From NCBI RefSeq assembly GCF_050948175.1, contig NC_135209.1, positions 310,001-374,000 on the forward strand: a DNA stretch of 64,000 bases, in the 5' to 3' direction. Numbering within the stretch: the first letter of the stretch is position 1; each line of letters starts with the position of its first letter. Below, piece by piece: positions 22,245 through 37,400 of the stretch. Under the pieces are notes generated by a model, which was not told the DNA's origin, did not search any database, and saw only the letters and a program-made list of their open reading frames with translations. Both the position numbers and the translations under genes were made by a program. The DNA comes from Xylocopa sonorina (lineage: Eukaryota; Arthropoda; Insecta; Hymenoptera; Apidae).

Positions 22245-24489
22245 GTATCGAAGCAATAGATTTCTAACGCTTCTCAAAACGCGATATCGCATCTCATTTC
22301 TATGTTTCATGATAAGATATAATATTCTTTGAGAAGTGTCATGCATACCTCGGATTCACCTGAAAAGAATGTAAATGCGACACTTCCTTACTAGGAAATA
22401 GCGTTTGCAGATGTCTACTTATCGAAGCAATAGAGTCCTAATGCTTCTTAAAACAAGATATCGTAACTCATTTCTATGTTTCACGATAAGATATAATATT
22501 CATTGCGAAGTGTCATGTATACCTCGTACTCACTACAAAAGAATGTAAATGCGACACTTCCTTGCTAGGAAATAGCGTTTCCAGATATCTAGGTATCGAA
22601 ACAGTAGAGTTCTAATGCTTCTTAAAACCCGATATCGCATCTCATTTCTACGTTTCATAATAAGATATAATATTCATTGTGCATTGTTATGTATACCTCG
22701 TATTCACTTCAAATGATTGTAAATGCGAGACTTCCTTGCTAGCAAATGGCGTTTGCAGATGTCTACGTATCGTAGCAAAAGTGTTCTAATGCTTCTCAAT
22801 ACGCGATATCGCATCTCATTTCTATGTTTCATGAAAAGATATAATATTCATTACGACGTGTCATGTATACCTCGTATTCACTTCTAAAGAATGTAAATGC
22901 GACACTTCCTTGCTAGGAAATAGCGTTTCCAGATGTCTACGTATCGAAACAATAGAGTTCTAATGTTCCTAAAATTGCGATAACGCATCACATTTCAATG
23001 TTTCATTACAAGATATAATACTCATTGCGAAGTGTCGTGTATACCTAGTATTCACTTCTAAAGAATGTAAATGCGAAACTTCCTTGCTAGAAAATAGCGT
23101 TTCCAGATTTCTACGTATCGTAGCAATAGTGTTCTAATGCTTCTTAAAACGCGATACCCCATATCATTACTATGGTTGATGATAAGATATAATCTTCATT
23201 GCGAAGTGTCACTTATACCTCGCATACAATTCAAGCGAATGTAAATGCGACTCTTCCTTGCTATTAAATAGCATTTGCAGGTGTCCACGTATCGAAGCAA
23301 TAGAGTTCTAGTGCTTCTTAAAACGGGATATCGCATCTCATTTCTATGTCTCATGATAAGATATAATATTCATTGCGAAGTGTTACGCATTCCTCGTCCA
23401 CACTTTAAATGGATGCAAATGCAACACTTCCATTCTCGGAAACTACGTTTCCAAACTTCTACGTATCGTAGCAATAGTGTCCTAACGCTTCTCAAAACGC
23501 GATATCGCATCTCACTACTATGTTTTATGATAAGATATAATATTCATTGCGAAGTGTCATGTATACCTCGTATCAACTTCAAAAGAATGTAAATGCGAAA
23601 CTTCCTTGATACTAAATAGTGTTTGCAGATGTCTACGTATCGCAGCAATAGAGTTCTAATGCTTCTTAAAACGCGATATCGCACCTCATTTCTACGTTTC
23701 ATGATAAGATATAATATTCATTGCGAAGTGTCATGTATACCTCGCATACACTTCAAAATAATGTAAATGGGACACTTCCTTGCTAGATAATAGCGTTTGC
23801 AGATGTCTACATATCGAAGCAATTAAGTTCTAAGGCTTGTTAAAGCGCGTTATCGCATCTCATTTCTATGTCTCATGATGAGATATAACATTCATTGCGA
23901 AGTTTTATGCTTCGCTCGTCCACACTTCAAATGAATGTCAATGCGACTCTTCCTTGCTAGGAAGGAGCGTTTGCAGATGTCTATGTATCGAAGCAATAGA
24001 GTTCTAATGCTTCTTAAAACAGGGTATAGCATCTCATTTTTATGTTTCATGATAAGATATAATATTCATTGCGAAGTGTTATGCTTCGCTCGTCCACACT
24101 TCAAATGAATGTCAATGCGACTCTTCCTTGCTAGGAAGGAGCGTTTGCAGATGTCTATGTATCGAAGCAATAGAGTTCTAATGCTTCTTAAAACAGGGTA
24201 TCGCATCTCATTTCTATGTTTCATGATAAGATATAATATTCATTGTGAAGTGTCATGTATACCTGGCTTACACTTCAAATGACTGTAAATGCGTCACTTC
24301 CATGCTAGGAAATAGCGTTTGCAGAAGCCTACATGTCGTAGAAATAGAGTTCTAATGCTTCTCAAGTCGCGATATCGCATGTCATTTCTATGTTTCGTGA
24401 TAAGACACGAAATTCATTGTGGAGTGTTATGTATACCTCGTACTCACTTCAAAAGAATGTGAATGCGACACTTCCTTGCTGGGAAATAG

Positions 24490-24910
24490 CGTTTGCAGAT
24501 GTCTACGTACCGAAGCAATAGTGTTCTAATGCTTCATAAAACGAGACATCGCATCACATTTCTATGTTTTGTGATAAGATATAATATTTATTGCAAAGTG
24601 TTATGTATTCCTCGTCTACACTTCAAATGAATGCAAATGCGACACTTCCTTGCTAGGAAATAGCGTTTGCAGATGTCTACGTACCGAAGCAATAGTGTTC
24701 TAATGCTTCATAAAACGAGACATCGCATCACATTTCTATGTTTCGTGATAAGATGTAATATACATTGCGAAGTGTTATGTATACCTCGCATACACTTCCA
24801 ATGACTGTAAATGCGACACTTCCTTGCTAGGAAATAGCGTTTGCAGATGTCTACGTACCGAAGCCATAGTGTTCTAATGCTTCATAAAACGAGACATCGC
24901 ATCACATTTC
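24490..24910 (+). repeat. Run of three near-identical monomers
   Basis: The private block GTCTACGTACCGAAGC and CATAAAACGAGACATCGC recurs at about 24500, 24674 and 24849, one monomer apart. This is the signature of very local unequal exchange. Confidence 0.8.
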
Positions 24911-25919
24911 TATGTTTCATGATAAGATATAATATTCATTGCGAAGTGTCATGTATACCTCGTATTCACTTCAAAAGAATGTAAATGCGACACTTCCTTG
25001 CTAGAAAGTAGCGTTTGTATATGTCAACGTATCTTAGCAATAGAGTTCTAATGCTTCTTAGTACGCGATATCACATCTCATTTCTATGTTTCATTATAAG
25101 ATATAATATTTATTGTGGAGTGATATGTATACCTCATACATACTTCAAAAGAATGTAAATGCGACACTTCCTAGCTAGGAAATAGCGTATGCATATGTCT
25201 AAGTATCGCAGTGATAGGGTTCTAGCCCTTCTTAAAACGCGATATCGCATCTCATTTTTATGTTCACGATAAGATATAATATGCATTGCGAAGTGTCATG
25301 TATACCTCGTATTCACTTCTAAAGAATGTAAATGCGAAACCTCCTAGCTAGAAAATAGCGTTTCCAGATTTCTACGTATCGTAGCAATAGAGTTCTAATG
25401 CTTCTTAAAACGCGATACCGCATATCGTTTCTATGTTTCAAGATAAGATATAATACTCATTGCGAATTGTCATGCATACCTCGTATTCCTTTCAAAAGAA
25501 TGTAAATGCGACATTTCCTTGCTAGGTAGTAGCGTTTGCAGATGTCTACGTATCGAAGCAATATAGTTCTGATGCTTCTTAAAACGGGATATTGCATCTC
25601 ATTTCTATGGTTCATGATAAGTTATAATATTCATTGCGAAGTGTTATGTATACCACGTCTACACTTCAAATGAATGTAAATGCGACTCTCCCTTGCTAGG
25701 AAATAGCGTTGGCAGATGTCTCCGTATGGATGCAATAGAGTTCTAAAGCTTCTTAAAACGAGATATCGCATCTCATTGCTATGTTTCCCTATAAGATATA
25801 ATATTCATTGCGAAATGTCATGTATACCTCGTATTCACTTCAAAATAAAGTAAATGCGACACTTCCTTTCTAGGAAATTACGTTTGCAGATGTCCACGTA
25901 TCGAAGCAATAGGGTTCTA

Positions 25920-26600
25920 TTGCTTCTTAAAACGCGATACCGGATCTCATTTCTATGTATCGTTATAAGATATAATATTCATTGCGAAGTGTTTTGTATT
26001 CCTCGTCTACAATTCAAATGAATGTAAATGCGACACTTCCTTGCTAGGAAGTAGCGTTTGCAGATGTCTACGTATAGAAGCAATAGAGTTCTAATGCTAC
26101 TTAAGACGCGAAATCGCATCTCATTTCTATGTTTCATGATGAGATACAATATTCATTGCGAAGTGTCACTTGTACCTCGCATACACTGCAAATGAATGTA
26201 AGTGCGACACTTCCTTGCTAGGAAATAGCGTTTGCAGATATCAAAGTATCGGAGCAATAGAGTTCTATTGCTTCCTAAAACGCGATATCGGATCTCATTT
26301 CTATGTATCGTTATAAGATATAATATTCATTGCGAAGTGTTTTGTATTCCTCGTCTACAATTCAAATGAATGTAAATGCGACACTTCCTTGCTAGGAAGT
26401 AGCGTTTGCAGATGTCTACGTATCGAAGCAATAGAGTTCTAATGCTACTTAAAACGAAAAATCGCATCTCAATTCTATGTTTCATGATGAGATACAATAT
26501 TCATTGCGAAGTGTCACTTGTACCTCGCATACACTGCAAATGAATGTAAATGCGACACTTCCTTGCTAGGAAATAGCGTTTGCAGATGACTACGTATCGA
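25920..26600 (+). repeat. Two-monomer tandem duplication (about 349 bp)
   Basis: The block with ATCTCATTTCTATGTATCG, GTGTTTTGTATTCCTCG and CTACAATTCAAATG at about 25940-26200 repeats about 349 bp later, with few changes. Confidence 0.8.
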
Positions 26601-27899
26601 AACAAAAGTGTTCTAATGCTTCCTAAAACGAGATGTGGCATCTCATTTCTATGCTTCATGATATGATACAATATTCATTGCGAAGTGTCACGTATACCTC
26701 GCATATACTTCAAATGAATGTAAATGCGACACTTCCTTGCTAGGAAACAGCGTTTGCAGATGTCTACGTATAGAAGCAATAGAGTTCTAATGCCTTTTAA
26801 AACACGATATCGCATCTCATTTCTATGTCTCATGATAAGATATAATATTCACTGCGTAGTGTCATGTTCACCACGCATACGCTTCAAATGATTGTAAGTG
26901 CGACAATTCCTTGCTAGGAAATAGCGTTTGCAGATGTCTACGTACTGAAGCAGTAGAGTTCTAATGCTTCTTAGAACGCGATATCGCATCTCATTTCCAT
27001 GCTTCATGATAAGACATAATATTCATAGCCAAGTGTTCTGTATTCCTCGTCTACACTACAAGTGATTGTAGATGCGACACTTCCTTGATAGGAAGTAGCT
27101 CTAGCAGATGTCTACGTATCGAAGCAATAGATGTAAAGTTCATTGCGATGTGTTAGGTATACCTTGTCTACACTTGAAAAGAATGTAAATGCGACGATTC
27201 CTTGCTTCGAAATAGCGTTTCCAGATGTCTACGTATCGAAGCAATAGAGTTCTAATGCTTCTTAAAACGCGATATCGCATCTCATTTCTATGTTTCATGA
27301 TAAGATATAATATTCATTGTGAAATGTCATGTATACCTGGCATACACTTCAAATGACTGTAAATGCGTCATTTCCATGGTAGGAAATAGCGTTTGCAGAT
27401 GCCTACATATCGTAGCAATAGAGCTCTAATGCTTCTTGAAACGCGACATCGCATCGCATTTCTATCTTTCAAGATAAGATATAATATTTATTGCGAAGTG
27501 TTATGTATTCCTCGTCTACACTTCCAATGAATGTAAATGCGACACTTCCTTGCTAGGAAATAGCATTGCAGATGTCTACGTACCGAAGCCATAGTTTTCT
27601 AATGCTTCATAAAACGACACATCGCATCACATCTCTATGTTTCATGATAAGATATAATATTCATTGCGAAGTGCCATGTGTACCTCGTATTCACTTCAAA
27701 AGAATGTAAATGCGACACTTCCTTGCTAGGAAGTTGCGTTTGCAGATGACTATGTATCGAAGCAGTAGGGTACCTATGCTTCTTAAATCGCGAAATCCCA
27801 TCCCATTTCTATGTTTTATGATAAGATATAATATTCGTTGCGAAATGTCATGTATACCTCGTATTCACTTCAAAGGAATGTAAACGCTACACTTCCTTG

Positions 27900-29310
27900 C
27901 TAGAAAGTAGCGTTTGCATATGTCTACGTATCTTAGCAATAGAGTTCTAATGCTTCTTAGTACGCGATATCACATCTCATTTCTATGTTTCATTATAAGA
28001 TATAATATTTATTGTAGAGTGATATGTATACCTCATACATACTTCAAAAGAATGTAAATGCGACACTTCCTAGCTATGAAATAGCGTATGCATATGTCTA
28101 TGTATCGCAGTGATAGAGTTCTAACGCTTCTTAAAACGAGATATCGCATCTCATTTCTATGTTTCATTATAAGATATAATATTCATTGCGAAGTGCCATG
28201 TGTAACTCGTATTCACTTCAAAAGAATGTAAATGCGACACTTCCTTGCAAGGAAATAGTGTTTGCAGATGTCTACGTATCGTGTCAATAGTGTTCTAATG
28301 CTTTTTAAATCGCGATAACGCAACTCATTTGTATGCTTCATGATGAGATGTAATATTCATTGTGGAGTGTTATGTACACCTCGTATTCACTTCAAAGGAA
28401 TGTAAATGCGACACTTCCTTGCTAGGAGATAGCGTTTGCAGATGCCTACGTATCGTAGCAATAGAGTTCTAATGCTTCTTGATACGCGATATAGCATCTC
28501 ATTTCTATGTTTCATGATAGGATATAATATTCATTGTGGAGTGTTATGGATACCTCGTACTCACTGCAAAAGAATGTAAATGCGACACTTCCTTGCAAGG
28601 AAATAGCGTTTGCAGATGTCTACCTATCGAAGCAATATAGTTCTAATGTTTTCTAGAACGGGATATCGCACCTCATTTCTATGTTTCATGATAAGATATT
28701 ATATTCATTGCGAAGTGTTACGTATACCTCGCATACACATGAAGTGAATGTAAATGCGACACTTCCTTGCTAGGAAATAGGGTTTGCATATGTCTAAGTA
28801 TCGCAGTGATAGAGTTCTAGCGCTTCTTAAAACGCGATATCGCATCTCATTTCTATGTTTCATGATAAGGTATAATATTCATTGCAAAGTGTCATGTATA
28901 CCTAGTATTTACTTCAAGAGAATGTAAATGCGACACTTCCTTGCTAGGAATTAGCGTTTGCATATGTCTACGTATCTTAGCAATAAAGTTCTAATGCTTC
29001 TTAGTACGCGATATCACATCTCATTTCTATGTTTCATTATAAGATATAATATTTATTGTAGAGTGATATGTATACCTCATACATACCACAAAAGAATGTA
29101 AATGCGACACTTCGTAGCTATGAAATAGCGTATGCATATGTCTAAGTATCGCAGTGATAGAGTTCTAACGCTTCTTAAATCGCGAAATCGCATCTCATTT
29201 CTATGTTTCATGATAAGATATAATATTCATTGCGAAGTGCCATGTGTAACTCGTATTCACTTCAAAAGAATGTAAATGCGACACTTCCTTGCTAGAAAAT
29301 AGTGTTTGCA
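27900..29310 (+). repeat. Six-monomer duplication (1044-bp offset)
   Basis: The private words CGTTTGCATATGTCTACG and CTTAGTACGCGATATCAC occur at 27911 and 28955, and GATATGTATACCTCATAC follows in both. The offset of 1044 bp equals six monomers. A related monomer at about 25011-25150 shows the segment has been copied more than once. Confidence 0.8.
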
Positions 29311-32300
29311 GATGTCTACGTATCGTGTCAATAGAGTTCTAATGCTTTATAAATAGCGATAACGCAACTCATTTGTATGCTTCATGATGAGATGTAATAT
29401 TCATTGTGGAGTGTTATGTACACCTCGTATTCACTTCAAAGGAATGTAAATGCGACACTTCCTTTGCTAGGATATAGCGTTTGCAGAAGCCTACGTATCG
29501 TAGCAATAGACTTCTAATGCTTCTTGATACGCGATATAGCATCTCATTTCTATGTTTCATGATAGGATATAATATTCATTGTGGAGTGTTATGGATACCT
29601 CGTACTCACTGCAAAATAATGTAAATGCAACACGTCAATGCTATTAAATAGCGTTTGCAGATGTCTACGTATCGAAGCAATAGAGTTCTAGTGCTTCTTA
29701 AAACAGGGTATCGCATCTGATTTTTATGTTTCATGATAAGATATAATATTCATTGCGAAGTGTCTTGTATACCTCGCATACACTTCAAGCGAATGTAAAT
29801 GCGACACTTCCTTCCTAGGAAATAGCGTTTGCAGATGTCTACGTTTAGAAGCAATAGAGTTCTAATGCTTCTTGAAACGGGTTATCGCATCTCATTTCTA
29901 TGTTTCATGATAAGATATAATATTCATTGCGAAGTGTCATGTATACCTCGTATTCACATCAATAGAATATAAATGCGACACTTCCCTTCTAGGAAATAGC
30001 GTTTGCAGATGTCTACGTATCGGAGCAATACAGTTCTAATGCTCCTCAAAACGCGATATCGCATCTGATTTCTATGTTTCATGATAAGATATAATATTCA
30101 TTGCGAAGTGTCATGTATTCGTCGCATACACTTCAAGTGAATGTAAATGCGACACTTCCTTGCTAGGAAATGGCGTTTGCAGATGTCTACGTGTCGAAGC
30201 AATAGAGTTCTAATGCTCCTTATTTCGCGGCATCGCATCTCATTTATATGAATCGCGATAAGATATAATATTCATTGTGGAGTGTTATGTATACCTCGTA
30301 TTCACATCAAAAGAATGTAAATGCGACACTTCCTTGCTGGGTAATAGCGTTTGCAGACGTGTACTTATTGCAGCAATAGTGTTCTAATGCTTCGCAAAAC
30401 GCGATATCGCATCTCATATCTATGTTTCATGATAAGATATAATTTTCACTGCGATGTGTCATGTATACCTCGTATTCACTTCAAAAGAATGTAAATGCGA
30501 CATTTCATTGCTAGGAAATACCGTTGGCAGATGTCTACGTATCGGAGAAATAGAGATCTAATTCTTCTTAAATCGCGATATCCCATGTAATTTCTATGTT
30601 TCATCATAAGGTATAGTATTCATTGCGAAGTGATGTGTATTCCTCGTCTACACTTCAAATGAATGTAAATGCGACACTTGCTTACTAGGAAATAGCGTTT
30701 GCAGGTGTCTACGTATCGTAGTAATAGGGTTCTTGTGCTTCTTGAATCGTGATATCGCATCTCATTTCTATGTTTAATGATAAGATATAATATTCATTGC
30801 GAAGTGTCTTGTATACCTCGCATACACTTCAAGCGAATGTAAATGCGACACTTCCTTGGTAGGAAATAGCGTTTGCAGATGTCTACGTTTAGAAGCAAGA
30901 GAGTTCTATTGCTTCTTAAAACGAGATGTCGCATCTCATTTCTATGAATCATGATAAGATATAATATTCACTGCGAAGTGTCATATATACCACGTATTCA
31001 CTTCAAAGGAATGTAATTGTGACACTTCCTTGCTAGGAAGTAGCGTTTGCAGATGTCTACGTATCGTAGAAGTAGTGTTCTAATGCTTCTTAAAACGCGA
31101 CATCGCATCACATTCTTATCTTTCATGATAAGATATAATATTCATTGCGAAGTGTCATGTATACCTCGTATTCACTCCAAATGGATGGAAATGCGACACT
31201 TCCATGCTATGAAATAGCGTTTCCAGATGTCTACGTGTCGTAGCAATATTGTTCTAATGCTTCTTAATACGCGATATCGCATCTCATTTCTATGTTTCAT
31301 GATAAGATATAATATTCATTGCGAACTGTTACGTATTCCTCGTCTACACTTCCAATGAATGTAAATGCGACACTTCCTTTCTAGGAAATAACGTTTCCAG
31401 ATGTCTACGTAACGATGCAATAGGGTTCTAATGCATCTTAAAACGAGATGTCGCATCTTATTTCTATGTTTTATGATAAGATATAATATTCATTGTGCAG
31501 TGTTATTTATACCTCGTATTCGCTTCATAAGAATGTAAATGCGACACTTCCTTGCTAGGAAACAGAGTTGGCAGATGTCTACGTATCGTAGCAATAGAGT
31601 TCTAACGCTTCTTAAAACGCGATATCGCATCTCATTTCTATGTTTAATGATATGATATAATATTCATTGCGAAGTGTCATGTATACCTCGTACTTACATC
31701 AAAAGAATGTAATACGACACTTTTCAGCAAGGAAGTAGCGTTTACAGGTGTCTACGTATCGAAGCAATAGAGTTCTAGTCCTTCTTAAATAGCGAAATCG
31801 CATTTCATTTCTATGTTTCATGATAAGATATAATATTCATTGTACAGTGTTATGTATACCTCGTATTCGCTTCAAAAGAAAGTAAATGCGACACTTCCTT
31901 GCTAGGATATAGCGATGGCAGATGTCTACGTATGGAAGCAACAGAGTACTAAAGCTACTTAAAACGAGATATCACATCTCATCTCTATGTTTTATGATAA
32001 GATATAATATTCATTTCGATGTGGCATGTATTCCTCGCATACACTTCAAATGAATTGTAAATGCGACACTACCTTGCTAGGAAGTAGCATCTGCAGATGT
32101 CTACGTATCGTAGCAATAGGTTTCTAATGCTTCTTAAATCGCGATATCGCATCTCATTCCTATGTTTCATGATAATATATAATATTCATTGCGAAGTGTC
32201 ATGTATACCTCGTATTCACATCAAAAGTATGTAAATACGACACTTCCTAGCAAGGAAGTAGCGTTTACGGGTGTCTACGTATCGAAGCAATAGAGTTCTA

Positions 32301-34484
32301 ATGCTTCTTAATTCGCGATATCCCATCTCATTTCTATGTTTCATGATAAGATATAATATTCATTGTGCAGAGTTATGTATACCTCGTATTCAGTTCAAAA
32401 GAAAGTAAATGCGACACTTCCTCGCTAGTATATGGCGATGGCAGATGTCTACGTATGGAAGCAACAGAGTTCTAATGCTTCTTAAATCGCGATATCGCAT
32501 CACATAATTATGTTTCGTCATAAGGTATAATATTCATTGTGCAGTGTTATGTATACCTCGTATTCACTTCAAAGGAATGTAAATGCGACACTTCCATGCT
32601 AGGAAATAGCGTTTGCAGATATCTAAGTATCGTAGGATTAGAGTTCTAATGCTTCGTAAAAAGCTTTTTCTATGTCTCATTTCTATGTTTCATGATAGGA
32701 CATAATATTTATTGCGAAGTGTCATGTATACCTCGCATACACTTCAAGTGAATGTAAATGCAACACTTCGTTGCTAGGATATAGCGATGGCAGATGTCTA
32801 CGTGTCGAAGCAACAGAGTACTAATGCTTCTTAAAACCAGATATCGCATCTCATTTCTATGTTTTACGATAAAATATAATATTCATTGCGAAGTGTCACT
32901 TATACGTCGCATACACCCCAATGAATGTAAATGCGGCACTTCCTTGCTTGGAAATAACTTTTGCAGATGTCTGCGTAACGAAGAATAGAGTTCCAATGCT
33001 TCTTAAAACGAGATATCGCATCTCATTTCTATGCTTCATGATAAGATATAATATTCATAGCGAAGTGTCATGTATACCTCGTATTCACTTCAAAAGAATG
33101 TAATGGCGACACTTCAATGCTAGGAAAGAGCGCTTGCAGATGTCTACGTATTGTAGCAATAGAGATCTAACGCTTCTTATAACGCGATATCGCATCTCAT
33201 TTCTATGTTTCATGATAAGATATAATATTCATTGCGATGTGTTATGTGTTCCTCGTCTACACCTCAAAAGAATGTAAATGCGACACTTCCTTATTAGGAA
33301 ATAGCGTTGGCAGATGACTACGTATCGAAGCAATAGAGTTCTAATGCTTCTGAAAACCAGATATCGCATCTCATTTCTATGTTTCGTGAAAAGATATAAT
33401 ATTCATTGCGAAGTGTCATGTATACCTCGCATACACTACAAATGAATGTAAATGCGACGCTTAATTGCTAGGAAGTGACGCTTGCAGATGTTTACGAATC
33501 GAAGCAATAGAGTTCTAATTCTTCCTAGATCGCGATATCGCATCTCAATTCTATGTTTCGTGATGAGATATAATATTTATTGCGAAGTGTCATGTATACC
33601 TCGCATACACTTCAAGTGAATGTAAATGCAACACTTCGTTGCTAGGATATAGCGATGGCAGATGTCTACGTGTCGAAGCAACAGAGTACTAATGCTTCTT
33701 AAAACCAGATATCGCATCTCATTTCTATGTTTTACGATAAGATACAATATTCATTGCGCAGTGTCATGTTTACCTCGTGTTCACTTCAAACGAATGTAAA
33801 TGCGACACTTCCTTGCTATTAAATAGCATTTGCAGATGTCTACGTATCGTAGCAATAGTGCTCTAATGCTTTTTAAATCGCGATATCGCATCTCATTTCT
33901 ATGTTTCATGACAAGATATAATATTCATTGCGAAGTGTCATGTATACGTCGTATGCACTTCAAAAGTATGTAAATGCCACAATTCCTTGCTAGGAAATTG
34001 CGTTTCCAGATGTCTACGTATCAAAACAATAGTGTTCTAATGCTTCTTAAAATGCGATATCTAAACTCATTTCTATGTTTCATGATAAGATATAATATTC
34101 AATGCGAAGTGTCACTTATACCCCGCATACACTTCAAATGAATGTACATGCGACACTTCCTTGCTAGGCAGTAGCGTTTGCAGATGTCTACGTACCGAAG
34201 CAATAGATTTCTAATGCTTCTCAAAACGCGATATCGCATCTCACTTCTAAGTTTCATGATAAGATATAATATTCATTGCGAAGTGTCATGTATACCTATG
34301 ATACACTTCAAATGAATGTAAAGGCGACGCTTCCCTGCGTGGAAATTGCTTTTGCAGATGTCTAAGTATCGAAGCAATAGAGTTCTAATGCCAATTAAAC
34401 CGCGATGTAGCATCTCACTTCTATTTTTCGTGATAAGATACAATATTCATTGCGAAGTGTTATGTATTCCTCGCAAACACTCCA

Positions 34485-34499
34485 AATATATATATATAG
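34485..34499. repeat. Short TA microsatellite at a truncated monomer
   Basis: ATATATATATATA replaces the segment between the CACTCCAAA block and TAGAGATCTAATG. About 75 bp of a normal monomer are missing here. The related monomer near 10880 reads CCAAATGTATATAAG, suggesting how the TA run grew. Confidence 0.75.
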
Positions 34500-37400
34500 A
34501 GATCTAATGCTTCTTAAAACGCGATATCGCATGCCATTTCTATGTTCCATGATAAGATATAATATTCATTGCGAAGTGTCATGTATACCTCGTATTCACG
34601 TCAAAAGAATGTAAATGCAGCACTTTATTGCTAGGAAGTAGCGATTGCAGATTTCTACGTATCGAAGCAATAGGTTTCTAATGCTTCCTAAAGCGTGATA
34701 TCGCATGAGATTTCTATGTTTGATGATGAGATATAATATTCATTGCGAAGTGTTATGTATACCTCGTATTCACTTCAAAAGAGTGTAAATGCGACACTTC
34801 CTTGATAGGAAGCAGAGTTTGCAGATGTCTACATATCGAAGCAATAGAGTTCTATACTTCTTAAAACGAAATATCGCATCTCATTTCTATATATCATGAC
34901 AGGATATAATATTCATTGTGGAGTGGTATGTATAACTTGTAGTCGCTTCAAAAGAATGTAAATGCGCCACTTCCTTGCTAGGAAATATCGTTTGTCGACG
35001 TCTCCGTATCGAAGCAATAGAGTTCTAATGCCAATTAAATAGCGATATCGCATTACATTTCTATGTTTCATGATAAGATATAATATTAATTGCGAAGTGT
35101 CATGTATACCTCTTATTTACTTAAAAAGAATGTAAATGCGACACTTCCTTGCTAGGAAATATCGTTTGCAGATGTCTCCGCATCGAAGCAATAGAGATCT
35201 AATGCTTCTTAAATCGCGTTATTGCATCGCATTTCTATGTTTCGTTATAAGATATAATGTTCATTGTGGAGTGTTATGTATACCCCGTAATCACTTCAAA
35301 GGAATGTAAGTGCGACACTTCCTTCCAATTAAATAGCGTTTGCAGATGTCTACGTAACGTAGCAACAGAGTTCTAATGCTTCTTAAAGCGCGATATCGCA
35401 TCACATTTATATGTTTCATGATAAAATATAATATTCATTGCGAAGTGTCATGTGTACCTCGTATTCATTTCAAATGAATGTAAATGCGACACTTCCTTGC
35501 TTGGAAATAGCGTTTGTAGATGTCTAAGTATCGTAGCAATAGTGTTCTAATGATTCTTCGGACGCGATATCGCATCTCACTTCTATGTTTCATTATAAGA
35601 TATAATATTCATTGCGAAGTGTCATGTATAGCTCGGATACACTTCAAATGAATGTAAATGCGGCACTTCCTTGCTAGGAAGTAGCGATTGCAGATTTCTA
35701 CGTATCGAAGCAATAGGTTTCTAATGCTTCCTAAAGCGTGATATCGCATGAGATTTCTATGTTTGATGATGAGATATAATATTCATTGCGAAGTGTTATG
35801 TATACCTCGTATTCACTTCAAAAGAGTGTAAATGCGACACTTCCTTGATAGGAAGCAGAGTTTGCAGATGTCTACATATCGAAGCAATAGAGTTCTATAC
35901 TTCTTAAAACGAAATATCGCATCTCATTTCTATATATCATGATAGGATATAATATTCATTGTGGAGTGGTATGTATAACTTGTAGTCGCTTCAAAAGAAT
36001 GTAAATGCGCCACCTCCTTGCTAGGAAATATCGTTTGTCGACGTCTCCGTATCGAAGCAATAGAGTTCTAATGCCAATTAAATAGCGATATCGCATTACA
36101 TTTCTATGTTTCATGATAAGATATAATATTAATTGCGAAGTGTCATGTATACCTCTTATTTACTTAAAAAGAATGTAAATGCGACACTTCCTTGCTAGGA
36201 AATATCGTTTGCAGATGTCTCCGCATCGAAGCAATAGAGATCTAATGCTTCTTAAATCGCGTTATTGCATCGCATTTCTATGTTTCGTTATAAGATATAA
36301 TGTTCATTGTGGAGTGTTATGTATACCCCGTAATCACTTCAAAGGAATGTAAGTGCGACACTTCCTTCCAATTAAATAGCGTTTGCAGATGTCTACGTAA
36401 CGTAGCAATAGTGTTCTAATGATTCTTCGGACGCGATATCGCATCTCACTTCTATGTTTCATTATAAGATATAATATTCATTGCGAAGTGTCATGTATAG
36501 CTCGGATACACTTCAAATGAATGTAAATGCGGCACTTCCTTGCTAGGATATAGCGATGGCTGATTTCTACGTATGGAAGCAACAGAGTTCTAATGCTTCT
36601 TAAAACGAGATATAGCATCTCATTTCTATGTTTTATGATGAGATATAATATTCATTGCGGAGTGTCATGCATACCGCGTATTCAGTTCAAAATAATGTAA
36701 ATGCGACACTTCCTTGCTAGGAAATAGCGTTTGCAGATGTCTACTTTTCGTAGCATTAGAGCCCTAATGCTTCTCAAAACGCAATATCGCATCTTATTTC
36801 TATGTTTCATGATAAGATATAATATTCATTGCGAAGTGTCACGTATACCTCGCATACACTTCAAACGAATGTAAATGCGACACATGCTTGCTAGGATATA
36901 GCGATGGCAGAATTCTACGTGTTGTAGCATTGGAGTTCTAATGCTTCTCAAAACGCGATATCGCATCTCATTTCTACGTTTCATGATGAGACATAATATT
37001 CATTGCGAAGTGTCTTGTATACCTCGCATACACTTCAAATCAATGTAGATGCGACATGTCTTTGCTAGGACATAGCGATGGCAGATGTCTACGTATCGAA
37101 GCAACAGGGTTCTAATGCATCTTAAAACGCGATATGGCATCTCATTTCTATGCTTCGTGATAAGAGACAATATTCATTGTGGAGTGTTATGTATACCTCG
37201 TATTCACATCAAAGGAATGTAAATGCGACACTTCCTTCCTAGGAAATAGCGTTTCCAGATGACTTTGCATCGTTGCAATTGTGGTCTAATGATTCGAAAT
37301 ATGCGATATCGCATCTCATTTCTGTGTTTCATGCTAAGATACAATATTCATTGCGAAGTGTTATGTATTCCTCGACTACGCTTCAAGTGAATGTAAATGC

